From: Pseudomonadota bacterium
GTDB lineage: Bacteria; Myxococcota; Myxococcia; Myxococcales; Vulgatibacteraceae
Direction: 5' to 3'
Length of the DNA stretch: 5,809 bases
Assembly: GCA_023436385.1 (NCBI GenBank)
Contig: JAEZJH010000252.1
Coordinates: forward strand, 1-5,809
Below are positions 1 through 5,809 of the stretch, one piece after another (within the stretch, counting starts at the first letter, position 1; every line of letters begins with the position of its first letter). The notes below the pieces were generated by a model. It was given only the letters and a program-made list of their open reading frames with translations. It was not told the DNA's origin and searched no databases. Both the position numbers and the translations under genes were made by a program.

Positions 1-801
1 CTCGAGGACCTGGCCGGCCATGTAGACGGGGCGCGGGTGGGCGGCGGGATCGAAGCGGGCGACGAAGGCGGCCATCTCGTCGAGGCCGAGCTGGGCGCCG
101 AGATCGCCGCGGCAGATCCAGAGATCGTCGGCGGTCTCCTCGATCTTGGCGAGATGCGCGAGGGCCTCGCGGCGCTCGATCTTGGCGATCACGGGGCTGC
201 CCAGGGTGCGGTGGCGGATCCAGGCGAGCTCGCGGCCGTCGCCGACGAAGGAGACGGCGTAGGAGACGTCGGGACAGCGGGCGGCGCAGCGGAGGGCGGC
301 GAGGTCGGAGGCCGGGAGATCCTCGAGGACGACGGGGTGCTCGGGGACGTTGACGCCCTTGCGCGGGCGGAGGACGCCGGCGTCGAGGGCGCGGGCGTCG
401 AGGGCCTCGGGGGTGACGGCCTCGACCCGGAAGTGGAGGCGGTCGTCGTCCAGACTCAGGGTGTCGCCGGGGCGCACGGCGGCGAAGAGCTCGGGGTGCG
501 GGAGCGGGACCTCGGCGGTGGCGGCGGCGGCGGCCGGGAGGGCGAAGCGGACCCGGTCGCCTACGGCGACGGGGCGCTCGGGGAAGCGGCCGAGGCGGAG
601 CTTGGCGCCCTGCAGGTCGATCACCACCGGGTGGATCGGGGCGGCGGAGCGGACCTGGCCAAACCAGCTGCAGAGCTCCTCGGGGGCGAGGTGCGAGGCG
701 TTGAGCCGGAAGGCGGTGGCGCCGGCGTCGACGAACTCCGGGATCCGGCCCATGGAGGCGGGGCCCAGGGTGACCACGAGGGAAGGCAGGGGTGCGGGCA
801 T
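1..801 (-). CDS. pyk: Pyruvate kinase family protein, C-terminus cut by window edge
   Basis: Would transfer phosphate from phosphoenolpyruvate to ADP, giving pyruvate and ATP at the end of glycolysis in the cytoplasm. The minus strand is open from an ATG at 801 to base 1 (267 residues, no stop). It follows the pyruvate kinase order: N-terminal barrel strand LVVTLGPAS (8-16); FRLNASH (31-37), like RLNFSH with R32, N34 and S36; DLQGAKLR (62-69) where DTKGPEIR is usual; a compact B domain about 70-145 with LSLDDDRL; RKGVNVP (147-153); VSFV (183-186); IAKIE (205-209) with the catalytic Lys207 and metal ligand Glu209; CRGDLG (230-235) with metal ligand Asp233; and MAGQVLE (261-267) where ATQMLDS is usual. 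The conserved Thr of that last motif appears to be Gly263. The ATG fits because the first barrel strand begins eight residues later, but no Shine-Dalgarno is visible. It lies 114 bp downstream of the asparaginase on the same strand. The family assignment is firm; full catalytic competence and the presence of the usual C-terminal domain cannot be judged here. Confidence 0.82.
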   Translation of the reverse strand, partial: MPAPLPSLVVTLGPASMGRIPEFVDAGATAFRLNASHLAPEELCSWFGQVRSAAPIHPVVIDLQGAKLRLGRFPERPVAVGDRVRFALPAAAAATAEVPLPHPELFAAVRPGDTLSLDDDRLHFRVEAVTPEALDARALDAGVLRPRKGVNVPEHPVVLEDLPASDLAALRCAARCPDVSYAVSFVGDGRELAWIRHRTLGSPVIAKIERREALAHLAKIEETADDLWICRGDLGAQLGLDEMAAFVARFDPAAHPRPVYMAGQVLE

Positions 802-863
802 GGCGATCCGGCGTCGCGCACCGCCGCCCGGCGGTGGGCGGCCCGGCGTCGCGAAGGATCGCC
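802..863 (-). promoter_or_regulatory. Structured leader of the pyruvate kinase gene (nested inverted repeats)
   Basis: An 8-bp inverted repeat, GGCGATCC at 802-809 and GGATCGCC at 856-863, encloses a second perfect hairpin at 819-836 (7-bp stem CACCGCC/GGCGGTG, 4-nt loop). An 11-bp direct repeat CCGGCGTCGCG also flanks that hairpin (808-818 and 843-853). The outer stem ends on the base next to the pyk start codon, and no Shine-Dalgarno is seen. In the pyk transcript this could fold over the ribosome entry site, or act on read-through from the asparaginase gene. The repeats are seen directly; any regulatory role is inference, and short GC repeats arise easily at this base composition. Confidence 0.35.
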
Positions 864-867
864 CCTA

Positions 868-882
868 GTCCCGGAACGGGAC
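868..882 (-). terminator. Small hairpin after the asparaginase gene, doubtful terminator
   Basis: GTCCCG-GAA-CGGGAC is a perfect 6-bp stem with a 3-nt loop, 34 bp past the asparaginase stop codon. In the minus-strand transcript it is followed by TAGGGGC rather than a U-run, so it does not meet the intrinsic-terminator pattern. It could weaken read-through into pyk or be chance. Confidence 0.2.
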
Positions 883-915
883 GGTGACAAGGGCGTTCAC
901 GGGTGGAGCGTCCCG

Positions 916-1908
916 CTACGTGCGCTCGCCGGCGAGGTCCCGCTCCATGGCGTCGCGGATCGCGGGCAGGCCCTTCACGTTGGCGAGGACGTGCATCAGC
1001 TTGACCACCGCGGCCTCGGGGGTCATGTCGCCGCCGCCGATCACGCCCAGCTTCGCCGCCTCGGCGCCGGCCTCGTAGAGCCCGAGGTTGACGGAGTTGC
1101 AGCGCGCCTGGCTGACCATCACCACCGGCACGCCGCGGTCCCGGGCCTCGGCGAAGAGCGGGAGCAGGGACCCGTCGCCCTTCACCGGGAAGTTCCCAGC
1201 GCCGAAACCCTCGACGACCAGCCCCTTCACCGCGGGGAGGAGCTGCATCGGGAGGAACGGCGGGATCCCGGGCCACAGCTTGAGCAGGAAGACGTGGGGC
1301 TCGAGGGCGGCGAGGAGCCGCGACCGGCCCTCCGGCTTCCGGGCGGGCCCGAAGATCACGTCGACGCCCAGGCTCCCCAGGGGCGGGAAGTTGGGGGACT
1401 CGAAGGCGTCGTAGTCGTTGATCTTGATCTTCCGGGCGCGGTTGCCGCGGTAGAGCCGCGAGTCGAAGCAGATGCAGACCTCCGGCGGCCCGGAGACGGC
1501 GGCGGTCACCGCGTCGATCACGTTGAGCCGGGCGTCGGTGCGCACCTCGCCCAGCGGCCGCTGGGATCCGGTGAGGATCACCGGCTTGCGGAGGCCGCGG
1601 AGCATGAAGGAGAGCGCCGCCGCGGTCCACGGCATGGTGTCGGTGCCGTGGGTGATCACGACCCCGTCGTAGTCGGGGAGCGCGGCGAACACCCGCTCGC
1701 CCAGCGACGACCAGAGCGCCGGGTGGAGATCGGAGGAGTCGAGGTTGCAGAAGACCTCGAAGTCGACGTCGGCGATCCGCTCGAGTTCGGGGACGCCCTT
1801 CTTCAGCATCCGCTCGAAGTGGCCGGGACGCAGCGGCCCCGGGCCAGGCGCCTCCATGCCGAGGGTGCCGCCGGTGTGGAGCATGAGGAGGTGCTTCCGG
1901 GATGCCAT
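916..1908 (-). CDS. ansA: Type I L-asparaginase (cytoplasmic type)
   Basis: Hydrolyses L-asparagine to aspartate and ammonia; no signal peptide, so cytoplasmic. 330 residues, close to the family length (E. coli AnsA is 338). HTGGTLG (11-17) carries the nucleophile Thr12. DSSD (57-60) is a substrate-binding element. HGTDTM (87-92) carries the second catalytic pair Thr89-Asp90. TGSQRPL (113-119) and RLYRGNR (151-157) are family blocks, and Lys160 aligns with the catalytic lysine. GFGAGN (234-239) and GVIGGGDMT (288-296) are the usual C-terminal motifs. The E. coli allosteric-site cysteine region QCMSGKVN reads QARCNSVN here, so allosteric control by asparagine may differ. The start at 1908 is chosen because GGAG lies 7 nt upstream and the conserved N-terminal strand follows at once; the 58 residues upstream in frame are promoter DNA. 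Divergent from tpx; pyk follows on the same strand after 114 bp. Confidence 0.95.
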   Translation of the reverse strand: MASRKHLLMLHTGGTLGMEAPGPGPLRPGHFERMLKKGVPELERIADVDFEVFCNLDSSDLHPALWSSLGERVFAALPDYDGVVITHGTDTMPWTAAALSFMLRGLRKPVILTGSQRPLGEVRTDARLNVIDAVTAAVSGPPEVCICFDSRLYRGNRARKIKINDYDAFESPNFPPLGSLGVDVIFGPARKPEGRSRLLAALEPHVFLLKLWPGIPPFLPMQLLPAVKGLVVEGFGAGNFPVKGDGSLLPLFAEARDRGVPVVMVSQARCNSVNLGLYEAGAEAAKLGVIGGGDMTPEAAVVKLMHVLANVKGLPAIRDAMERDLAGERT

Positions 1909-1948
1909 TTCCGAGCTCCGTGGGGATCCGCGCCGGGCGGGAGGGCGC

Positions 1949-1976
1949 ATATTAGGCGTGTGGCGAACGGCCGCAA
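1949..1976 (-). promoter_or_regulatory. Sigma70-like promoter for the asparaginase gene
   Basis: On the minus strand, TTGCGG (1976-1971) and TAATAT (1954-1949) are separated by 16 nt. TAATAT stands out as an AT-rich hexamer in very GC-rich DNA. Transcription would start near 1942, giving a leader of about 34 nt that contains the GGAG ribosome site at about 1916-1919. Inferred from motif match only. Confidence 0.55.
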
Positions 1977-1985
1977 GTCCACCGG

Positions 1986-1997
1986 GGGCGGCCGCCC
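1986..1997. promoter_or_regulatory. Perfect 12-bp palindrome between divergent promoters, candidate operator
   Basis: GGGCGGCCGCCC reads the same on both strands. It lies between the asparaginase -35 element (1971-1976) and the tpx -35 element (1998-2003), and touches the latter. A dimeric regulator bound here would cover both promoters. The palindrome is seen directly; the operator role is inferred from position, and the all-G/C composition raises the odds of chance. Confidence 0.3.
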
Positions 1998-2028
1998 TTG
2001 ACACACCGGCCGCGGGCGGGCGAATGGT
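1998..2028 (+). promoter_or_regulatory. Likely promoter of tpx
   Basis: A consensus -35 hexamer TTGACA lies at 1998-2003. No good -10 follows; the best candidate is AATGGT at 2023-2028 after a 19-nt spacer, matching TATAAT at three positions. A weak -10 behind a perfect -35 often means an activator is needed or the match is partly chance. It sits 54 bp upstream of the tpx start, a normal distance. Confidence 0.4.
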
Positions 2029-2057
2029 ACGTCCCTTTGTCCCCACGGAGGAACACC

Positions 2058-2585
2058 ATGACCCAGCTCCGCGCCGGAGCACTGCTCTGGAAGGGAAACC
2101 CGGTGGACGTCGCCGGCCCCGAACTGAAGCCGGGCGACCCCGCGCCCACGGGGTACGTGCTCTCCGCCAACGACCTCGCGCCGGTCACCGCCGCCGATCT
2201 GGCCGGCAAGCCCCGGATCCTCCTGGCCGTCCCCTCGCTCGACACGCCGGTCTGCGAAGCGGAGACCCGCCGTTTCAACCAGGAGGCGGCGAAGCTCCCG
2301 GACCTGAAGGTCTACGTGGTATCGATGGACCTGCCCTTCGCCCAGAAGCGCTGGCGCGGCGCCGCCGGCGTCGACCGGGTCCGGACCCTCTCCGACTACC
2401 GCGAGCGCAGCTTCGGGCCCGCCTTCGGGGTCCTGGTCCCGAAGCTCCAGCTCTTCGCCCGGGCGGTCTTCGTGATCGACGCCCAGGACGTGGTCCGGTA
2501 CGTGGAGTACGTGAAGGACGCCACCTGGGAGCCGGATTACGACGCGGCCCTGGCGGCGGCCCGAAAGCTGCTCGAGCCGGCCTAA
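2058..2585 (+). CDS. tpx: Thiol peroxidase, Tpx family (atypical 2-Cys peroxiredoxin) lacking the resolving cysteine
   Basis: Reduces hydrogen peroxide and organic hydroperoxides with a reactive cysteine thiol. 175 residues, slightly longer than E. coli Tpx (168). The Tpx layout is clear: WKGNPVDV (11-18) near the N-terminus, the active-site motif PSLDTPVCEAETRRFN (59-74) with peroxidatic Cys66 and Thr63, DLPFAQKRW (91-99), the conserved Arg135 in LFARAVFVID (132-141), and the C-terminal EPDYDAAL (158-165). In typical Tpx the PFAQ-R-F/W segment continues into the resolving cysteine; here that position is Arg100 (codon CGC, 2355-2357). Cys66 is the only cysteine in the protein, so the usual intramolecular disulfide cannot form, and a 1-Cys mechanism with an outside thiol is inferred. 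The start at 2058 is set by GGAGG at 2047-2051 with a 6-nt spacer and by family alignment; the in-frame ATG-less extension to 1998 is promoter sequence. Transcribed divergently from the asparaginase gene. Confidence 0.93.
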   Translation: MTQLRAGALLWKGNPVDVAGPELKPGDPAPTGYVLSANDLAPVTAADLAGKPRILLAVPSLDTPVCEAETRRFNQEAAKLPDLKVYVVSMDLPFAQKRWRGAAGVDRVRTLSDYRERSFGPAFGVLVPKLQLFARAVFVIDAQDVVRYVEYVKDATWEPDYDAALAAARKLLEPA

Positions 2586-2856
2586 GCCCGGAGCAGCGCC
2601 GTCCCGGCGGCCCGAGGGGAGCCCAAAAGCCCGCCCCGGCCGCCGCCGTTCGAGAAACCGCCCGCGCCCACGGGCGTCCTTGAGGCCGAGGTCGTGCGAG
2701 CCTGCCGCGCTCGCCGGCCCGCCTTGCCGGGGGAAGGTTCCACGGGCGCCGCGGATTCGTCTCCACGAGCCCATGCGCGGATCGTCCGAAGCCGCGGGGC
2801 CCCCTTTCCCCTCTTCGATCGCTCGCCGGCCCTCCGGGGCATGGCGGAGGTGTTTC
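2586..2856. other. Gene-free GC-rich spacer between tpx and the lipoprotein gene
   Basis: 271 bp with no convincing coding frame on either strand. It holds two hairpins near its left end (2605-2645 and 2665-2676) and, at its right end, the GGAGG ribosome site of the lipoprotein gene at 2846-2850. I found no good sigma70 or sigma54 promoter in it, although the lipoprotein gene probably starts transcription here or is read through from tpx. The 2.6-2.8 kb open frames crossing it are shadows of GC-rich DNA. Confidence 0.6.
2605..2645 (+). terminator. Hairpin downstream of tpx, possible terminator
   Basis: CGGCGGCC (2605-2612) pairs with GGCCGCCG (2638-2645). An inner GGGG (2616-2619) can pair with CCCC (2634-2637), leaving a 14-nt loop. 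It begins 19 bp after the tpx stop. No T-run follows. A second small stem lies at 2665-2676 (CGCCC/GGGCG), followed by TCCTTG. Either could help end tpx transcripts, but neither is a standard intrinsic terminator. Confidence 0.25.
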
Positions 2857-3645
2857 ATGGTCCGGAAGTCCTGGCTCGTTCCCGCTCTCGCCTCTCTCGC
2901 CCTCGTCGCCTGTGACAAGTCCGGATCGGAGCCGCCGGGCACGGCCGCCGCGGGCCTGTCCGGCACGGTGCTCGAGCGGATCGACGCCCCGCCCTACTCC
3001 TACCTCCGCCTCGACGCTCAAGGCGGCGAGATCTGGGCCGCGGTGCCGCAGACGGCCCTCGCCGACGGGGCCCGGGTGACCATCGTCGACCCGCAGCCGA
3101 TGGACGGCTTCGAGTCGAAGCAGCTCCACCGGAAGTTCGACCGGATCGTCTTCGGCAACCTGGCGGGCACCCCGACCTCCCCGGCCGCACGGTTCCCCCG
3201 GGAGATGATGCAGGCGATCGCCGCCGGGGAGGCTGCGAATCCCCACGCCGCTCCGGCCGCCGCCGGGGACCTGGCTCAGGCCCACGCCGGCGTCGCCGCC
3301 GGTCCCGCGGACGCTCCCGCGGCCAAGGTCGAGAAGGCCGGAGGCCCGAACGCGAAGACGGTGGCCGAGGTCTGGGCCGGGAAGGCCGACCTCGCCGGCC
3401 AGGAGGTCCGGGTCCGTGGCACGGTGGTGAAGTACAACGGCGGGATCCTCGGCAAGAACTGGATCCACCTCCGGGACGGCTCCGGCTCCCGGGAGGCGAA
3501 GGACGACGACCTCACCGTCACCACCTCCGCCACCGCGGCGGTGGGCGAGACGATCACCGTCACCGGCAAGGTCGCGGTCGATCGCGACTTCGGCGCCGGC
3601 TACCGCTACCCGGTGATCGTCGAGGACGCCCGGGTCGAGAAGTAG
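2857..3645 (+). CDS. Lipoprotein with two OB-like domains, function unknown
   Basis: Predicted envelope lipoprotein of 262 residues. MVRK is followed by a hydrophobic stretch (5-18) and the lipobox LVAC, so Cys19 would be lipidated after signal peptidase II cleavage. The first domain (34-102) has the pattern GTVLERIDAPPYSYLRL...IWAAVPQT...PMDGFESKQLHRKFDRIVF, resembling the small beta-barrel domain of NrfJ-like proteins found near c-type cytochromes. An Ala/Pro/His-rich linker (about 105-165) leads to a second OB-fold domain (168-262) with VRGTVVKYNGGILGKNWIHLRDGSG, DLTVTT and DFGAGYRYPVIVEDA, a pattern I know from deltaproteobacterial proteins annotated as OB-fold or nucleotide-binding. The start is chosen for GGAGG at 2846-2850 (6-nt spacer) and the clean signal peptide; the 59 in-frame upstream residues are unlike a signal. 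Asp20 at +2 would favour inner-membrane retention under E. coli Lol rules, which may not apply here. Ends 6 bp from the convergent ATPase gene. The substrate and partner are unknown. Confidence 0.88.
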   Translation: MVRKSWLVPALASLALVACDKSGSEPPGTAAAGLSGTVLERIDAPPYSYLRLDAQGGEIWAAVPQTALADGARVTIVDPQPMDGFESKQLHRKFDRIVFGNLAGTPTSPAARFPREMMQAIAAGEAANPHAAPAAAGDLAQAHAGVAAGPADAPAAKVEKAGGPNAKTVAEVWAGKADLAGQEVRVRGTVVKYNGGILGKNWIHLRDGSGSREAKDDDLTVTTSATAAVGETITVTGKVAVDRDFGAGYRYPVIVEDARVEK

Positions 3646-3651
3646 CGCCCG

Positions 3652-3654
<3 letters not shown>
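3643..3654. repeat. Short inverted repeat joining two convergent stop codons
   Basis: TAGCG-CC-CGCTA contains the TAG of the lipoprotein gene (3643-3645) and the TAG of the ATPase gene on the other strand (3652-3654). With a 5-bp stem and 2-nt centre it is too small for a normal terminator. The 6-bp gap leaves no room for separate terminators, so the two transcripts should overlap at their 3' ends. Confidence 0.3.
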
Positions 3655-4342
<688 letters not shown>

Positions 4343-4350
<8 letters not shown>

Positions 4351-5560
4351 GGCGGATCGCCTGGGCGGGATCGAGCGCCGCCGCCCGCCGCGCCGGCACC
4401 ACGGCGGCCGTCACCCCCACCGCCAGCGAGAGGGCCGCCGCGCCCAGGAAGAGCGCGGGACGGAGGTCGACGGGGAAGGTGGGGCTGCCGTCGGGGTTCC
4501 GGGCCATCCCCTCGAAGAGCAGCGCCAGCCCGGTGCCGACCAGGCCGCCGGCCACCGCGCCGACGCCGCCGACCACCAGGCCCTGGAGCAGGAAGATCCG
4601 CCGGATTTGCCCCGCGGAGATCCCCACCGCCCGGAGGATCCCGATCTCCCGCGACTTCTGGACCACCGAGACCACCAGCACGGAGGCGATGCCCAGCGCC
4701 ACCGCGATCACCACGAAGACCTGAATCATCGTCCTGCTCGAGGCCTGGGAACGAAGGCCGACCATCAGCTGGGCGTTGAGCTGCATCCAGCTCTCCGCGA
4801 TCAGCCCGGTGCGGCGGGCCGCCGCCTCCGCGATCCGGTCGGCCGCGAAGATCTCGTCCACCTTCAGCTCGAAGGTGGAGATCCCGCCCCCGAGATCGAG
4901 CAAGGTCTGGGCGGAAGCGAGCGGCACCAGCACCCAGCGCAGGTTCACGTCCTTGTTCCCCAGGTCGAAGATCCCGCCCACGGTGAAGACGTCGGCCCGT
5001 CCCGCCGAACCCTCGAGCCGCACCTTGTCGCCGACGGCGAGGCCCAGCTCCCGGGCCAGTTCGACGCCGACCACCGCCTCGGCGCCGACGGGTTGGAACC
5101 GTCCGCCGCGCAGGCGGCCGGTGATGTCGACGATCCGGTCGAAGCTCTCCGGCTCGACCCCGCGGAGCGCCACCGAGCGGCTGGCGGCGCCCCGGCTGGC
5201 GAAGGCCGAGCCCGCCGCGGTGGGCGCCACCGCCACCACGCCCGGGAGCGTCGACAGCTCCCGCCCGACCGCCTGCCAGGCGTCGATCACCTCGAGCTTG
5301 GGGCTGGTCCGCTCGACGCGCGCGGCGATCGCCGTCGCGCCGGCGGCGGTGAGGGTCCGCGGGGCCTCGTCCGGCGGCCGGACCACCACGTGGGCCTGGG
5401 CGCCGAGGGTCTGCCGAATCAGGTTGGCCTGCAGCCCGTCGATCAGCGCGGAGAGGAAGACGATCACCGCCACGCCCACGGAGGCGCCGGCGAGGATCAA
5501 CACCGTCTGCATCCCGCCCTCGCGCAGGAAGCGGAGGGCGACGAAGGGCTCGAAGCGCAT
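4343..5560 (-). CDS. ABC transporter permease, FtsX/MacB family
   Basis: Inner-membrane subunit of 405 residues with the four-helix MacB/LolC layout. TM1 is at about 18-40 (TVLILAGASVGVAVIVF). A large periplasmic domain follows at about 42-275, holding MacB-type core segments such as GVELARELGLAVGDKVRL (165-182) and FTVGGIFDLGNKDVN (192-206). TM2 is at about 278-300. The coupling segment QKSREIGILRAVGISAGQIRR (301-321) precedes TM3 (about 322-350), and TM4 is at about 368-390, ending in ARRAAALDPAQAIRHG, a classic family tail. The start at 5558-5560 is supported by GGGAG 5 nt upstream, which overlaps the stop of the preceding gene, and by TM1 placement. The 2-nt gap upstream and 8-nt overlap downstream show one operon: fusion protein, permease, ATPase. 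The substrate cannot be read from sequence. MacB fuses the ATPase to its permease, whereas here they are separate as in DevC/DevA and LolC/LolD. Confidence 0.92.
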
Positions 5561-5562
5561 CG

Positions 5563-5785
5563 CTACTCCCGCGCCCGCACGCGCTCGCCGGGCGCCACCC
5601 GGGCGGCCGGATCGATCGCCGCCTCGCCGGGCCGGAGGCCCTCGAGGATCTCCACCGCGCCCTCGCCGCGGAGCCCGAGCACCAGCGGCCGGCGCACCGC
5701 CACGCCCTCCTCGATCGCCAGCACCCACCGCGCCGCGGTGCCCGGAACCCGCAGCCCCTCCGCGGGTAGCACCGTCGCCAGGTCC
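5563..5785 (-). CDS. C-terminus of a periplasmic adaptor (membrane-fusion protein, HlyD/MacA-like), partial
   Basis: Only the last 73 residues lie in genomic sequence; the rest is beyond the contig end. VPAEGLRVPGTAARWVLAIEEGVAVRRPLV and the following GLRGEGAVEILEGLRPGEAAI match the C-terminal membrane-proximal domain of RND/MacA/DevB adaptors: a short strand-turn-strand, then a (V)EI-x-GL-x-GE motif, then a charged tail. (The first stretch spans 5674-5763 and is described in part only.) Such proteins form the periplasmic tube linking an inner-membrane pump to an outer-membrane TolC-type channel. Its TAG stop (5563-5565) lies 2 nt before the permease start. A TTG at 5802 would open a frame giving MCIRDW ahead of Asp, but those residues are encoded by adapter sequence and are false; the true gene has no visible start. 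Confidence 0.8.
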
Positions 5786-5809
5786 CAGTCTCTTATACAC
5801 AACTGACGC
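5786..5809. other. Nextera (Tn5 mosaic-end) adapter remnant, not genomic
   Basis: The last 24 bases match the mosaic end CTGTCTCTTATACACATCT followed by GACGC, the start of the Nextera i5-side adapter, at 22 of 24 positions. The differences are A for T at 5787 and at 5802. The adapter-specific GACGC after the 19-bp mosaic end separates this from a natural IS50 end. The base composition also drops sharply from the flanking GC-rich DNA. The genomic sequence therefore ends at about 5785. Confidence 0.85.

Noticed and set aside
519..539. GGC trinucleotide run as a possible repeat or unstable tract
   Set aside because: It encodes a short alanine run in the B domain of the pyruvate kinase and is explained by codon choice at high G+C.
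37..2001. 654-residue open frame on the plus strand
   Set aside because: It is antisense to pyk and ansA, which both show family motifs. Its translation is low-complexity Gly/Glu/Ala/Val sequence with no domain, as expected opposite GC-ending codons.
1909..2082. 58-residue N-terminal extension of the asparaginase
   Set aside because: The extension covers the divergent promoters and overlaps the tpx start; the ATG at 1908 has a good ribosome site and matches the family N-terminus.
2582..2842. 86-residue minus-strand frame in the tpx-lipoprotein spacer
   Set aside because: Arg/Ala/Gly-rich with no motif; long random open frames are expected at this G+C content. I cannot exclude it fully.
1803..2966. 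387-residue open frame on the minus strand, and a similar 397-residue one at 2275-3468
   Set aside because: Both lie opposite tpx and the lipoprotein gene and cross the spacer; their composition is that of GC-rich shadow frames and they have no recognisable domain.
5786..5809. Natural Tn5/IS50 transposon end
   Set aside because: The IS50 outside end differs at three positions against two for the engineered mosaic end, and the bases after it match the Nextera adapter. No transposase or target duplication is present.

Overview
The window is about 70% G+C. Its genes use almost only G/C-ending codons, are packed tightly, and include a lipoprotein made of OB-like domains of a kind common in Geobacter- and Anaeromyxobacter-type bacteria. 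This fits a Myxococcota/Desulfobacterota-like (former deltaproteobacterial) Gram-negative organism, but that placement is an inference. The last 24 bases match a Nextera (Tn5) library adapter at 22 of 24 positions. The window therefore probably ends at the physical end of a short-read contig, and about 5786-5809 is not genomic.

Layout from left to right: (1) 1-801, minus strand: the N-terminal 267 residues of a divergent pyruvate kinase, cut by the left edge. Its 114-bp leader (802-915) holds nested inverted repeats that reach the start codon. (2) 916-1908, minus: a complete type I L-asparaginase. (3) 1909-2057: a divergent promoter region with back-to-back sigma70-like elements and a perfect 12-bp palindrome between the two -35 boxes. 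(4) 2058-2585, plus: a Tpx-family thiol peroxidase in which arginine replaces the usual resolving cysteine. (5) 2586-2856: a gene-free GC-rich spacer with weak hairpins. (6) 2857-3645, plus: a lipoprotein with two OB-like domains. (7) 3652-5785, minus: the 3' part of an operon with the order membrane-fusion protein (C-terminus only), FtsX/MacB-type permease, LolD/MacB-type ATPase. The junctions in this operon are a 2-nt gap and an 8-nt overlap.

Functionally the window is ordinary housekeeping and envelope content: central carbon metabolism (PEP to pyruvate), cytoplasmic asparagine breakdown, peroxide defence, an envelope lipoprotein and a tripartite-type ABC exporter. I see no mobile element, CRISPR array, RNA gene or clearly new multigene system. 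The points most worth a second look are the one-cysteine Tpx, the altered active-site positions in the pyruvate kinase, the palindrome in the divergent promoter region, the structured pyk leader, and the adapter remnant that adds false residues to the partial fusion-protein gene.
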